DNA from: CADEED01 sp035701825
Lineage (GTDB): Bacteria; Pseudomonadota; Gammaproteobacteria; Steroidobacterales; Steroidobacteraceae
Direction: 5' to 3'
Assembly: GCA_035701825.1 (NCBI GenBank)
Contig: DASSRK010000145.1
Coordinates: 37,362-101,361 of the forward strand
Length of the DNA stretch: 64,000 nt
Shown here piece after piece: positions 8,859 through 17,372 of this stretch. The notes below the pieces were generated by a model that worked only from the letters and a program-made list of their open reading frames with translations, was not told where the DNA came from and made no database searches. The stretch's first letter is position 1. Each line of letters begins with the position of its first letter. Both the position numbers and the translations under genes were made by a program.

Positions 8859-10081
8859 GCCGAGATACTAGCCAACCTCGGTTTGCCGTGCTCGGCATAA
8901 CGCTCGGAGATCAGCGCCACCAGGTCGCGGGCCAGCTGCACCTTCGGCGCGTGCGGCAATTCCCGGCGTCCGTCGCGCCACAACACCAGCAGCGCGTTGT
9001 CGTCCTTCTCGAACACCTTGTCGTGCCCGACCTCGTTGGCCGCGATCATGTCGAGGTTTTTCCTGAGCAGCTTCTGGCGCGCGTACTGCTCGACGGAATC
9101 GGTCTCGGCGGCGAAGCCGACCACGAAGGGGCGTTCCTTGGCGGAACGCGCCGCGACGGTTGCGAGGATGTCGACGGTACGTTCCATCTTGAGATCCATC
9201 GATTCCGAGGTCTTCTTGATCTTGCACTCGACCGGGCAGGCCGGACGGTAGTCGGCCACGGCGGCCGTGGCGATGAAGATGTCGACGCCCTCGATGTTCT
9301 TCAGGACGGCCTCGAGCATGTCGGCAGCGCTTTCCACGTTGACGCGCGTCACGCCCGCCGGCGTCGCGAGATTCACGGGCCCGCTGACCAGCACCACCTC
9401 GGCGCCGGCCTCGCGCGCGGCCGCGGCCAGCGCGAAGCCCATTTTCCCGGAGCTGCGATTGCTGATGAAGCGCACCGGGTCGATTCGTTCGCGGGTCGGA
9501 CCCGCGGTCAGCAAGACGCGCTTGCCCGCGAGCGGGCCCGACGGCGCGATCGTGTTGGCCACGTTCGCCGCGAGTTGCGTGGGCTCGAGCATGCGGCCGG
9601 CGCCCGTTTCGCCGCACGCCTGGTCGCCCTCGCCCGGGCCCCAGACGTGGATACCGCGCGACTTCAGCGTCGCGACGTTGGCCTGCGTGGCGGCGTTGCT
9701 CCACATGAGACGGTTCATGGCCGGCGCCAGCGCGATCGGCGCGTCGGTCGCCAGGCACAGGGTAGTTAGAAGGTCGTCGGCCTGGCCGGTGGCGAGGCGT
9801 GCGATGAAATCGGCGGTGGCGGGGGCGATGACCACGAAGTCCGCCCAGCGGGCCAGCTCGATGTGCGACATGGCCTTCTCGGCCTCCGGGTCCCACAGGT
9901 CGCTGCGTACTTCGCGGCCGGAGACGGCCTGGAAGGTCATCGGGGTCACGAACTCGCGCGCACCGGAGGTCAGCACCACCTGCACGTCGGCGCCCTGTTC
10001 GCGCAGGCGACGCACGAGGTCCGGGCTCTTGTAAGCCGCGATCCCGCCCGTAACGCCCAGTAAAACCCGCTTGCCCTGCAT
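8855..10081 (-). CDS. coaBC: bifunctional phosphopantothenoylcysteine synthetase/decarboxylase
   Basis: A 408-residue fusion enzyme performing two steps of coenzyme A synthesis. The N-terminal flavoprotein decarboxylase has VTGGIAAYKSPDLVRRL, PAMNRLMWSNAATQAN and the flap motif ACGETGAGRM with its catalytic Cys. The C-terminal CTP-dependent synthetase begins at about residue 185 (LLTAGPTRERIDPVRFISN) and has SSGKMGFALA, AAVADYRP and KIKK. Length and order match the family. It starts 144 bp from the divergent radC. Confidence 0.97.
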   Translation of the reverse strand: MQGKRVLLGVTGGIAAYKSPDLVRRLREQGADVQVVLTSGAREFVTPMTFQAVSGREVRSDLWDPEAEKAMSHIELARWADFVVIAPATADFIARLATGQADDLLTTLCLATDAPIALAPAMNRLMWSNAATQANVATLKSRGIHVWGPGEGDQACGETGAGRMLEPTQLAANVANTIAPSGPLAGKRVLLTAGPTRERIDPVRFISNRSSGKMGFALAAAAREAGAEVVLVSGPVNLATPAGVTRVNVESAADMLEAVLKNIEGVDIFIATAAVADYRPACPVECKIKKTSESMDLKMERTVDILATVAARSAKERPFVVGFAAETDSVEQYARQKLLRKNLDMIAANEVGHDKVFEKDDNALLVLWRDGRRELPHAPKVQLARDLVALISERYAEHGKPRLASISA

Positions 10082-10152
10082 GGGGCGCGATTATCGGCAG
10101 CGGCCCACGTCAGGCGCCAGTCACATTGGTTCTGTGAGCATTCCGTTCCGCA

Positions 10153-10172
10153 AATCGCCCTATATGGCGATT
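10153..10172. repeat. perfect 7-bp inverted repeat in the coaBC-radC intergenic region
   Basis: AATCGCC at 10153-10159 and GGCGATT at 10166-10172 are perfect complements around CTATAT. The site lies 54 bp before radC and 72 bp before coaBC, in the only non-coding space between the divergent genes. It could be an operator; no regulator is implied by the sequence. Confidence 0.45.
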
Positions 10173-10225
10173 CGCGCCGCATTGGCGGCTGCCTGCCGGC
10201 AGTTCGACGGGATCATGATTGCCCT

Positions 10226-10936
10226 ATGGATCAGCAGGTTACCGGAAACGCTCAGCCCGCCAACATCAGCGGCTGGCCGCGCGGGGAGCGACCCCGCGAA
10301 AAGCTGCTGGAACGCGGCACTGCGGCCCTGTCCGATGCGGAACTGCTGGCCGTGGTGCTGGGAACCGGCGCCGCCGGCGTCAATGCATTGGACATAGCGC
10401 GACAGCTGCTGGCGCATTTCTCCGGCAGCCTGCGCAGGTTGCTGACCGCCGACGCGGGGATTCTGCTCGGGCTGCGTGGTCTCGGGCCGGCGCGCTACGC
10501 CACCTTGATGGCCGGGCTCGAGCTTGCGCGCCGTCACTACTGCGAAGCGCTGCGTGCCGGCCCGGCGCTCAATGCCCCGGCCGCGACGCGGCAGTTCCTG
10601 ACCGCCCAGCTGCGCGACCGCCCGTACGAAGTGTTCTGCTGCCTGTACCTCGACAACCGTCACCGGCTCATTCACTTCGAGGAAGTGTTCCGCGGCACCA
10701 TCGACGGGGCCAGCGTCCATCCGCGCGAAGTCGTGCGCCAGGCCATGCACCACAATGCCGCGGCGATGATCTTCGCGCACAACCATCCGTCCGGCGTGGC
10801 CGAGGCCTCGCAAGCCGACGAGCTCATCACCCGGCGATTGCGCGACGCGCTCGCGCTGATCGACATCCGCGTCCTCGATCACCTGATCGTCGGCGACAAC
10901 AGCTGCCTGTCGTTCGCGGAGCGTGGGCTGCTCTGA
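10226..10936 (+). CDS. radC: RadC/JAMM-domain protein
   Basis: A 236-residue RadC family protein. The N-terminal UPF0758 helical part has RPREKLLERGTAALSDAELLAVVLGTG and a helix-hairpin-helix-like LLGLRGLGPARYATLMA. The C-terminal JAMM/MPN domain shows H185-N-H187-PSG and D198 as metal ligands, in the HNHPSG-x7-AD pattern. Despite its name the family's DNA-repair role is not established. Its 3' end overlaps the end of the convergent CotH gene by 58 bp. Confidence 0.94.
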   Translation: MDQQVTGNAQPANISGWPRGERPREKLLERGTAALSDAELLAVVLGTGAAGVNALDIARQLLAHFSGSLRRLLTADAGILLGLRGLGPARYATLMAGLELARRHYCEALRAGPALNAPAATRQFLTAQLRDRPYEVFCCLYLDNRHRLIHFEEVFRGTIDGASVHPREVVRQAMHHNAAAMIFAHNHPSGVAEASQADELITRRLRDALALIDIRVLDHLIVGDNSCLSFAERGLL

Positions 10937-12585
10937 TCCGTGCTCCCGGAATCCGCCGGCTGCGGATTGAACTGGCTGTCGAGCCACGCGGCCCGCGCCG
11001 CCAGCCAGCCCTGTAGATAGTCGATTTCGCCGGCGTAGCTGCCCGGGATCTGGTAGTTGGGCCAGACATACATCTCGAGGATCGGCCAGCGCTGGAAGTT
11101 GTTGAGCTGCGACTGCTGCAAGCGCAGCGCGTTGGCCGTGATCGACTGTTGCATGGCGGTGAGCTGGTCCGCCTTCATCTCGTTCCACACCTGCCGGACG
11201 TGGGCGGCGAACGCCGGGTCCTGGAACAGCCGGGAGAACCACGGCGCGTCGTGGACGTGCCATCCGGCGGTATTGAAGGCGCCGTTGTAGTCGGCGTTGC
11301 CCGCGGCGAGGTCGAAATCCCACAGAGGGCCCATGTGCAGCTTGCCGCCGCGGGGTTTGTACATCCAGCAGCTCGACCACATGTTCGCGTCGACGTTGCG
11401 GAACAGCTCGTTGACGAGATACCAGCGCACGAAGGAATCCACGTCCAGGTAGGCGGCGTAGCCGGTGTCCGGGTCGGCAAAGCCATCCGAATGCAGCACC
11501 GCCTCGAACTCGTCGATGTAGCCCTTGATGTAGGCCTCCTGTTCGGCCGCCGGCTCTTCCGGGTCCTGGAACACGATCGGCAGGTGATCGGTGGCGCTGT
11601 ACATCGTGTGGCCGTCCTGCCTGAAGTCGACCTCCAGTAGATAGCCACCGCTGATCTTGTCGGCGCCCACGTCGGTTGTGGCGAGCTGGTCGATGTCGAC
11701 CCGATCCTTCGCCACCTTGATGTTCTCGGTGAGCAGGTACACCCCATCGTAGCGATCGTTCAGGTAGACCTCGACGAAGGCGGCGCGCGGAGTCCACGGC
11801 AGGCCCAGCTTGGCGCCGAGCTCCAGCGCCGCGGCGTTGCGCAGCAGGCTCTTGTCCGAGTAGTTGGCCAGCAGCACCCAGTCCTTGCTCGACGGCATGC
11901 CCAGCAACGATTTCTTCTCGGCGAGCTTGATGCGATACGGCTTCTTCGGCATGCCCCAGGTCGAATTGCCGCGGCCGCGGATCTGCATTCCGCCCGTGAC
12001 CGGCAGGATCGCCGGGTCCGGCGACTCGAGGGTCATCTGCGCGGGCAGGTAGACGTCCTTGCTGACGATCGGCGCGAGGTTGTCCGTCGCGATCCTCAGC
12101 ACCGGCAGGTCGCGCCGCAGCGGCAGGAACGTCGCCGGATCGGGAGGCGCGGCGAACAGGTGTCTCGCCACCGTGCTGCGGCCATCGGTGCTCCGGACCG
12201 TCAGGCGCAGTTCGACCCAATTGACGGTCTTCGCCGAGCAGGTGTTCGGGATCGTGAGGGTCGCGGAAGTAGCGTCGGCTCCCAGCGAGCCAGGAGGAGT
12301 GACCACGCAATTGGCGGTGCCGGGTGAGGGACCCGCCCGCAGCCGGGCTTCCAGGGCAACCGACTGGATGTTGACCCCTGCTGGCAGGGTCCATTTGACC
12401 TCGAGCGGGTTACCGAGCGCGGCGTCCGCCGGCGCAGAGCCAACGACGTTCGTGAACGTGGCAGGAGGAAGCGCCTGGGCTGGAGGCGGCGCCTTTTGCG
12501 CGCCTCCAGACCCGCCGCATGCCGGCAACAGCGCGGCCGACGCGAGGTACAGCGCCGTGAGCGCGAGACGGAGGAAACGATTCAT
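10879..12585 (-). CDS. lipoprotein with CotH-type protein kinase domain
   Basis: A 568-residue exported protein starting MNRFLRLALTALYLASAALLP with lipobox LPAC. An N-terminal beta-sandwich-like region is followed by the CotH domain. Its signatures are QIRGRGNSTWGMPKKPYRIKL, WVLLANYSDKSLLRNAAALEL, VEVYLNDRYDGVYLLTENI and the metal-binding LWDFDLAAGNADYNG. CotH proteins phosphorylate spore-coat proteins in Bacillus, and related domains occur in secreted bacterial proteins of unknown target. The last ~19 residues are encoded opposite the end of radC, so that tail is under two coding constraints. A longer start 13 codons upstream is possible but would spoil the signal peptide. Confidence 0.88.
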   Translation of the reverse strand: MNRFLRLALTALYLASAALLPACGGSGGAQKAPPPAQALPPATFTNVVGSAPADAALGNPLEVKWTLPAGVNIQSVALEARLRAGPSPGTANCVVTPPGSLGADATSATLTIPNTCSAKTVNWVELRLTVRSTDGRSTVARHLFAAPPDPATFLPLRRDLPVLRIATDNLAPIVSKDVYLPAQMTLESPDPAILPVTGGMQIRGRGNSTWGMPKKPYRIKLAEKKSLLGMPSSKDWVLLANYSDKSLLRNAAALELGAKLGLPWTPRAAFVEVYLNDRYDGVYLLTENIKVAKDRVDIDQLATTDVGADKISGGYLLEVDFRQDGHTMYSATDHLPIVFQDPEEPAAEQEAYIKGYIDEFEAVLHSDGFADPDTGYAAYLDVDSFVRWYLVNELFRNVDANMWSSCWMYKPRGGKLHMGPLWDFDLAAGNADYNGAFNTAGWHVHDAPWFSRLFQDPAFAAHVRQVWNEMKADQLTAMQQSITANALRLQQSQLNNFQRWPILEMYVWPNYQIPGSYAGEIDYLQGWLAARAAWLDSQFNPQPADSGSTDQSSPRSANDRQLLSPTIR

Positions 12586-12696
12586 TCGAGGGTCATTCTT
12601 CTTCGGTCCGGCATCGCCGCGCACTCTACCGGGAGCTGGCGGGCCAGGGTTGCCCGGTGCCGATGGGTATCGGGTACGCGGGATTGGCAGTCGAAG

Positions 12697-12725
12697 TTGC
12701 CCGACTGGATGCCGACTGGTATAAA
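12697..12725 (+). promoter_or_regulatory. sigma-70 promoter for rpmB-rpmG
   Basis: TTGCCC (12697-12702) and TATAAA (12720-12725) are spaced by 17 bp. The predicted start near 12732 leaves a leader of about 60 nt before rpmB. Confidence 0.72.
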
Positions 12726-12791
12726 GGCGGCCCTTTTGACGCCCGGAAACCCGGTCGTCCCTGGTTAACCAACTGATTCTTTGGGACTTTT

Positions 12792-13028
12792 ATGAGCCGC
12801 GTCTGCGAAGTCACGGGCAAGAGCGTTGCTGTCGGGAACCGCGTTTCCCACGCCAACAACAAGAAGCGTCGTCGCTTCCTGCCCAATCTGCATACCCAGC
12901 GTTTCTGGCTGGAGACCGAGCGTCGCTGGGTCTCCCTGCGCGTTTCGACGCGCGGCCTGCGCACCATCGAGAAGAACGGCATCGACTCCGTGATCGCGGA
13001 TCTGCGTGCCAAGGGCAAGAAGGTTTAA
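12792..13028 (+). CDS. rpmB: 50S ribosomal protein L28
   Basis: A 78-residue basic protein beginning MSRVCEVTGKSVAVGNRVSH, with NNKKRRRFLPNLHTQRFW and VSTRGLRTIEKNG, the full length of bacterial L28. It lacks the extra zinc-binding Cys pair of the C+ form. It is followed three bases later by rpmG, the standard rpmBG operon. Confidence 0.98.
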   Translation: MSRVCEVTGKSVAVGNRVSHANNKKRRRFLPNLHTQRFWLETERRWVSLRVSTRGLRTIEKNGIDSVIADLRAKGKKV

Positions 13029-13031
13029 GCC

Positions 13032-13187
13032 ATGCGCGAGAAAGTGAAACTGCTGTCGACCGCCGGCACGGGCCATTTTTACGTGGCCACGAAGAACAAG
13101 CGCCTGCACCCCGACAAGATGGAAGTGAAGAAGTACGATCCGGTCGTGCGCAAGCACGTCGCTTACAAGGAATCGAAGATCAAGTAA
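13032..13187 (+). CDS. rpmG: 50S ribosomal protein L33
   Basis: A 51-residue protein starting MREKVKLLSTAGTGHFYVAT and ending KHVAYKESKIK, a complete L33 of the Cys-free (zinc-independent) form. It starts four bases after the rpmB stop and is followed by two terminators. Confidence 0.98.
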   Translation: MREKVKLLSTAGTGHFYVATKNKRLHPDKMEVKKYDPVVRKHVAYKESKIK

Positions 13188-13250
13188 GCCTCCCGGTAAC
13201 GGGAACGCGGCGGCCGCGAAGCGGATCGGGCGCACCCAAGGCCACACGAA

Positions 13251-13285
13251 AAAGGCCCCGCCGGAAAACTGGCGGGGCCTTTTTC
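13251..13285 (+). terminator. Rho-independent terminator after rpmBG
   Basis: A 12-bp stem (AAAGGCCCCGCC at 13251 with its complement at 13271-13282), an 8-nt loop and a T-tract. Confidence 0.93.
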
Positions 13286-13303
13286 TTTCTCTCACTCTCA
13301 CGG

Positions 13304-13327
13304 ACGCCCCCGCTTCGGGGGCGTTTT
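13304..13327 (+). terminator. second hairpin terminator downstream of rpmBG
   Basis: ACGCCCCCG (13304-13312), loop CTT, CGGGGGCGT (13316-13324), then T residues. It sits 20 bp after the first terminator. The rest of the 350-bp gap up to mutM holds no gene I can support. Confidence 0.75.
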
Positions 13328-13538
13328 CCTTCGTGGCGCGTGAGCGCCTGAGAGCGGGTGGCGACGGCAAGATGGGTCGCTCGGGTCGAGCTGGACGCAT
13401 CGTTCTCTTGCAGGAGTCTGCCGCCGCCACCCACAATCGTTCGTACCCACATAGACGCGCGCTCCGCGCAAAGGGTTGCATGCGGTTCGATGAACGGCGG
13501 GCAATCCACGGCAAACCGACCACATCGAGCGCCAACAC

Positions 13539-14354
13539 GTGCCCGAACTACCCGAAGTAGAGACCACGCGCCGCGGAATCGAACCGCATGTCGTCGGCCG
13601 CCGCATCCACCGGCTGCTGGTACACGACCGTCGGCTGCGTTGGCCGGTGGATACGAACCTTGCCGCCATCCTGGCGGGCGCCGCGATCCGGCGCGCCGGG
13701 CGGCGCGCCAAATACCTGCTGCTCGAAACCGACGCGGGCACGCTGATCCTGCATCTCGGCATGTCGGGATCGCTGCGCGTGCTGCCCGTCACGACGCCGC
13801 GCATCGCCCACGACCACGTGGACATCGAGCTGGATTCGGGACAGACGCTGCGTTTCAACGATCCGCGTCGTTTCGGCAGCCTGCTGTTCACCGCGTCGGA
13901 TCCCGAAACGCATCCGCTGCTGAAGCAGCTCGCACCCGAGCCACTCGAACCCGGTTTCGACGGTGAGTACCTGTGGAAGATCACGCGGCGACGCGCCGTG
14001 GCCATCAAGCAGCTGATCATGAATTCACGGCTGGTGGTGGGCGTGGGCAATATCTACGCCAGCGAGGCCCTGTTCCGCGCGCGCATTCGTCCGCGCCGCC
14101 AGGCGCGCTCGCTGAAGCGCGAGGAATGCAAGCGCCTGGCGCGCGCCATCAAGGCGACGCTCAGCATGGCCGTGAAAGTCGGCGGCACGACGTTGCGCGA
14201 CTACGTCGGCGCCGACGGCAATCCCGGCTACTTCCGCCAGAAGCTCTACGTCTACGAGCGCGCCGGCAAGGCCTGCCGCGTTTGCGGCAACCCGGTGAAG
14301 CAATTCACCCAGGGCCAGCGCTCCACCTACTGGTGTCCGCATTGCCAGCAGTGA
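13539..14354 (+). CDS. mutM: formamidopyrimidine-DNA glycosylase (Fpg)
   Basis: A 271-residue bifunctional glycosylase/AP lyase that removes 8-oxoguanine. The GTG start gives MPELPEVETTRRGIEPH, so the catalytic Pro2 and Glu3 are N-terminal as required; this fixes the start. LILHLGMSGSLRV holds the conserved Lys-region/Met loop, RFNDPRRFGS the Arg loop, and NSRLVVGVGNIYASEALF the H2TH motif. The C-terminal zinc finger has C246, C249, C266 and C269. Confidence 0.97.
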   Translation: MPELPEVETTRRGIEPHVVGRRIHRLLVHDRRLRWPVDTNLAAILAGAAIRRAGRRAKYLLLETDAGTLILHLGMSGSLRVLPVTTPRIAHDHVDIELDSGQTLRFNDPRRFGSLLFTASDPETHPLLKQLAPEPLEPGFDGEYLWKITRRRAVAIKQLIMNSRLVVGVGNIYASEALFRARIRPRRQARSLKREECKRLARAIKATLSMAVKVGGTTLRDYVGADGNPGYFRQKLYVYERAGKACRVCGNPVKQFTQGQRSTYWCPHCQQ

Positions 14355-14385
14355 ACGTGCGAGGGCGAATGACTAGAATCGCCGC

Positions 14386-15168
14386 GTGAACACCCGCACG
14401 ACACTGTGTACTCCGGAGGAGCTGACCGCATTCAGGCGGCGGCTCGCGAAAGTCGACCCGGTGCTTGCGAATCTCATTCGCGCCGCCGGGAAATTCACGC
14501 ACGAACTCAACGCCGAGCACACCCCGTTCCACGCGCTGGCGCGCGCCATCGCGCACCAGCAGCTCAATGGCACCGCGGCGCAAAGCATCTTCGGCCGCTT
14601 CACCGGCCTGTATTCGACCGCGCTGCTGGAAGCCGAACTGGTGCTGCAGACTCCCGACGCGAAGATGCGCGCCGTCGGGCTGTCATTCGCCAAGATCGCG
14701 AGCATCAAGGATCTCGCCGCCAAGACCATCGAAGGCATCGTGCCGCCGCAGGAAATCCTGCACACGCTGGAGAACGAGGAAATCATCGAGCGCATCACCC
14801 GGGTGCGCGGCATCGGCCGCTGGACCGTGGAGATGATGCTGATGTTCCGGCTGGGACGGCCGGACATCCTGCCGGTCGACGACTTCGGCGTGCGCAACGG
14901 CTTCCGCCTCGCCTACGGCCTGCGCGGCATGCCGACGCCGCGCGCACTCGCGGAGTACGGTGCGCGCTGGGCGCCCTATCGTTCGGTGGCCGCGTGGTAC
15001 CTGTGGCGCGCCGTCGACCTGCATCGCGATGGCAAACTACCGGCGCCACGGGTGCCGACGCGCATCAAGCTGGTGAAGAAGCGCAAGCCAAAGACGAAGC
15101 CGCGCGCGAAGGACAGGGCAGGAAAGAAAGCCGGCGCATCCAGGCGCCGCGCGGCGAAAAAGAAGTGA
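14386..15168 (+). CDS. DNA-3-methyladenine glycosylase II (AlkA/HhH-GPD family)
   Basis: A 260-residue base-excision enzyme from a GTG start. The helix-hairpin-helix VRGIGRWTVEMMLMF (about 140-154) and the catalytic Asp in ILPVDDFGVRNGF (D165/D166) are clear, as is the YRSVAAWYLWR helix. The last 40 residues are Lys/Arg-rich (KKRKPKTKPRAKDRAGKK) and probably bind DNA nonspecifically; AlkA lacks such a tail. It starts 31 bp after mutM, making a two-gene base-excision repair unit. The N-terminal AlkA beta domain is absent. Confidence 0.9.
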   Translation: MNTRTTLCTPEELTAFRRRLAKVDPVLANLIRAAGKFTHELNAEHTPFHALARAIAHQQLNGTAAQSIFGRFTGLYSTALLEAELVLQTPDAKMRAVGLSFAKIASIKDLAAKTIEGIVPPQEILHTLENEEIIERITRVRGIGRWTVEMMLMFRLGRPDILPVDDFGVRNGFRLAYGLRGMPTPRALAEYGARWAPYRSVAAWYLWRAVDLHRDGKLPAPRVPTRIKLVKKRKPKTKPRAKDRAGKKAGASRRRAAKKK

Positions 15169-15183
15169 AGGGTCCGGACGACC

Positions 15184-16884
15184 TCAGTAGACCAGCCCGA
15201 CCCCCGCGCCGCGCGGATCCGAGGCCGCGTGCACTTCGCCGGTCTTGTAGTCCCAGGTGATCACCTGCTCGTTGCCCCACTTGCGCGTGCCTTCGCGCAG
15301 CGTGTGACCGCGATCCTGCAGCGCCTTCTGTTCTTCCGGGGTGAATGCGCCGCTCTCGAACTGCAGCACGTCGGGTGAGAACTGGTGATGGAAGCGCGGC
15401 GCGCTGACGATCTGCTCGGCGCTGTGCCCGTCGATGAAATCCAGCGTGCCGAGCAACACCATGCCCGGAATGTAGCTGCCGCCCGGCGAGCCGATGATCA
15501 TGAGTCCATTGGGAGCTTCGACGAAGGTGGGCGTGCTCGACGACAGCGGCCGCTTCTTCGGTGCGATGGCGTTGGCGTCCGCGCCGATGAGCTGGAATCC
15601 GTTCGGCACGCCCGGCTTCACCGAGAAGTCGTCCATCTGGTTGTTCAGCAGGATGCCGGTGCCGGGAATCATGAGTCCGGAGCCGAAGAAGAAGTTCAGC
15701 GTGATGGTCGCGCCCACCATGTTGCCCTTGGCGTCGATCACCGAGAAATGCGTGGTCGACGGGCCCGGTGACGCCGCGTCGACACCCGGCAGCATGCTGC
15801 TCGGCGTCGCCTTGTCCATGCGGATCGAGGCGCGCTGCCCGTCGGCGTAGAACTTGTTGGTGAGCCGCGCCACCGGGACGTCGACGAAATCCGGATCGCC
15901 GAGGTACACCGCGCGATCGCGATGCATGCGGCGCATGGCCTCGACGATCAGGTGGGTGCGCGTGACGCGGTCGAGCTTGCCGAGGTCGTAGCCCTCGAGG
16001 ATGTTGAGCGCGTCGATCAGCGCGATACCCCCCGAGGTGGGCGGCGAGCCCGACACGATGCGCGCGCCGCGGTACTGTCCGACCACCGGTGCCCGCTCGA
16101 CCACCTTGTAGTTAGCCAGGTCCTGGAGCGTCCAGATGCCGCCGAGCTGCCTCACGCCGTCGACCAGCTTCTGCGCGAACGGGCCCTTGTAGAAGCCCTC
16201 CGCGCCCTTGCTGGCGAGATTCTCGAGGCTCGTGGCCAGCTCGGGCTGCTTCATCAGGTATCCGAGTTCGGGGATTTCGCCGTTCACGAGATAGACGCGC
16301 GCGGCGTCCGGCGTCCTGAGGAACGCCTCCTTCTTGAACTGCATGCCGCCGCGCAGGCGCGGGTAGAGCGCGAACCCCTCGCGCGCCAGCTTGATCGCGG
16401 GAGCGAAGCTGACCGACAAGGGCAACTTGCCGTACTTCTTCGCAAGGTGCGCGAGCCCGGCGGGCTCGCCGGGGATGCCCGCGGCCAGGGGCGAATCGCG
16501 CGACAGTCCCGGGACCGGGTTGCCGTCCTTGTCGAGGTACATGTCGCGCGAAGCGGCGCCGGGCGCCATCTCGCGAAGTTCGATCATCACTTCCTGTCCG
16601 TCGCTGGCACGGCGAATCAGGAAGAATCCGCCGCCGCCGAGCCCGGAGCTGGAGGGCTCGACCACGGCGAGCGCTGCCGCCACCGCAACCGCGGCGTCGA
16701 AGGCGTTACCACCCTTGGCGAGAATTTCCTTGCCGGCGTCGCTGGCCAGTGGATAGGCGCTGGCGATCGCGGCCTTGCCGGGACCCTTGGCGGGGATCTG
16801 GCTGTCCGCGGCCGGCAGCGGCGCCGCGAAGAATGCGAAAAGGACGAGGACGAGGCCGCGCAGGCGGGCGAGCGGAAGCTTCAT
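15184..16884 (-). CDS. ggt: gamma-glutamyltransferase
   Basis: A 566-residue secreted Ntn-hydrolase that cleaves gamma-glutamyl bonds of glutathione. A signal peptide (ending PLPAADS) precedes the large-subunit region with GGNAFDAAVAVAAALAVVEP and SSGLGGGGFFLI. Autocleavage should fall before T377 in GPSTTHFSV, whose Thr becomes the nucleophile. GTGILLNNQMDDFS and RPLSSSTPTFVE further mark the family, and GSPGGSYIPG is the oxyanion loop. It is convergent with the glycosylase gene (15 bp), with coaD just upstream on the same strand. Confidence 0.95.
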   Translation of the reverse strand: MKLPLARLRGLVLVLFAFFAAPLPAADSQIPAKGPGKAAIASAYPLASDAGKEILAKGGNAFDAAVAVAAALAVVEPSSSGLGGGGFFLIRRASDGQEVMIELREMAPGAASRDMYLDKDGNPVPGLSRDSPLAAGIPGEPAGLAHLAKKYGKLPLSVSFAPAIKLAREGFALYPRLRGGMQFKKEAFLRTPDAARVYLVNGEIPELGYLMKQPELATSLENLASKGAEGFYKGPFAQKLVDGVRQLGGIWTLQDLANYKVVERAPVVGQYRGARIVSGSPPTSGGIALIDALNILEGYDLGKLDRVTRTHLIVEAMRRMHRDRAVYLGDPDFVDVPVARLTNKFYADGQRASIRMDKATPSSMLPGVDAASPGPSTTHFSVIDAKGNMVGATITLNFFFGSGLMIPGTGILLNNQMDDFSVKPGVPNGFQLIGADANAIAPKKRPLSSSTPTFVEAPNGLMIIGSPGGSYIPGMVLLGTLDFIDGHSAEQIVSAPRFHHQFSPDVLQFESGAFTPEEQKALQDRGHTLREGTRKWGNEQVITWDYKTGEVHAASDPRGAGVGLVY

Positions 16885-16889
16885 GCCGG

Positions 16890-17372
16890 TCAGACCCGCT
16901 TCATCTTCCTGAGTTCGGCGGCGACCACCGGGTGCACGAATTCATTGACGTCGCCGCCGAGGACCGCGATCTCGCGCACCAGCGTCGACGAGATGAAGGT
17001 GAACTGTTCCTGCGGCGTGAGGAACACGGTCTCGAGGTCGCGCATCAGGTGACGCGACATGTTCGCCAGCTGGAATTCGAACTCGAAATCCGACACGGCG
17101 CGCAATCCGCGCACCACGACCTGCACACCGTGCTGGCGTGCGAAGTCGACCGTCAGGCCGGAGTAGCCCATGACTTCCACGCCCGGGATGTCCTCGAGCA
17201 CACGGCGCGCGAGCTCGACGCGCTTGTCCAGCGGGAACATCGGTGCCTTGTTAGGGTTGGCGGCGATCGCGATGATCACGCGCTCGAACACGCTCGCCGC
17301 GCGTCGCACCAGGTCATGGTGGCCGTTGGTGATCGGATCGAAGGTCCCTGGGTAGACGGCGCTGCGCTTCAT
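16890..17372 (-). CDS. coaD: phosphopantetheine adenylyltransferase
   Basis: A 160-residue hexameric enzyme for the fourth CoA step. It has AVYPGTFDPITNGHHDLV (the T/HxGH nucleotidyltransferase motif), VDFARQHGVQVVVRGLRAVSDFEFE, and FISSTLVREIAVLGGDV. The start ATG at 17372 overlaps the rsmD stop by four bases; a longer reading to 17654 only runs antisense inside rsmD. The rsmD-coaD order is common in Proteobacteria. Confidence 0.97.
   Translation of the reverse strand: MKRSAVYPGTFDPITNGHHDLVRRAASVFERVIIAIAANPNKAPMFPLDKRVELARRVLEDIPGVEVMGYSGLTVDFARQHGVQVVVRGLRAVSDFEFEFQLANMSRHLMRDLETVFLTPQEQFTFISSTLVREIAVLGGDVNEFVHPVVAAELRKMKRV

Noticed and set aside
13333..13560. Plus-strand frame just before mutM
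   Set aside because: No family similarity, no ribosome site, Arg/Thr-rich composition; the mutM GTG start is fixed by Pro2-Glu3 and lies inside it.
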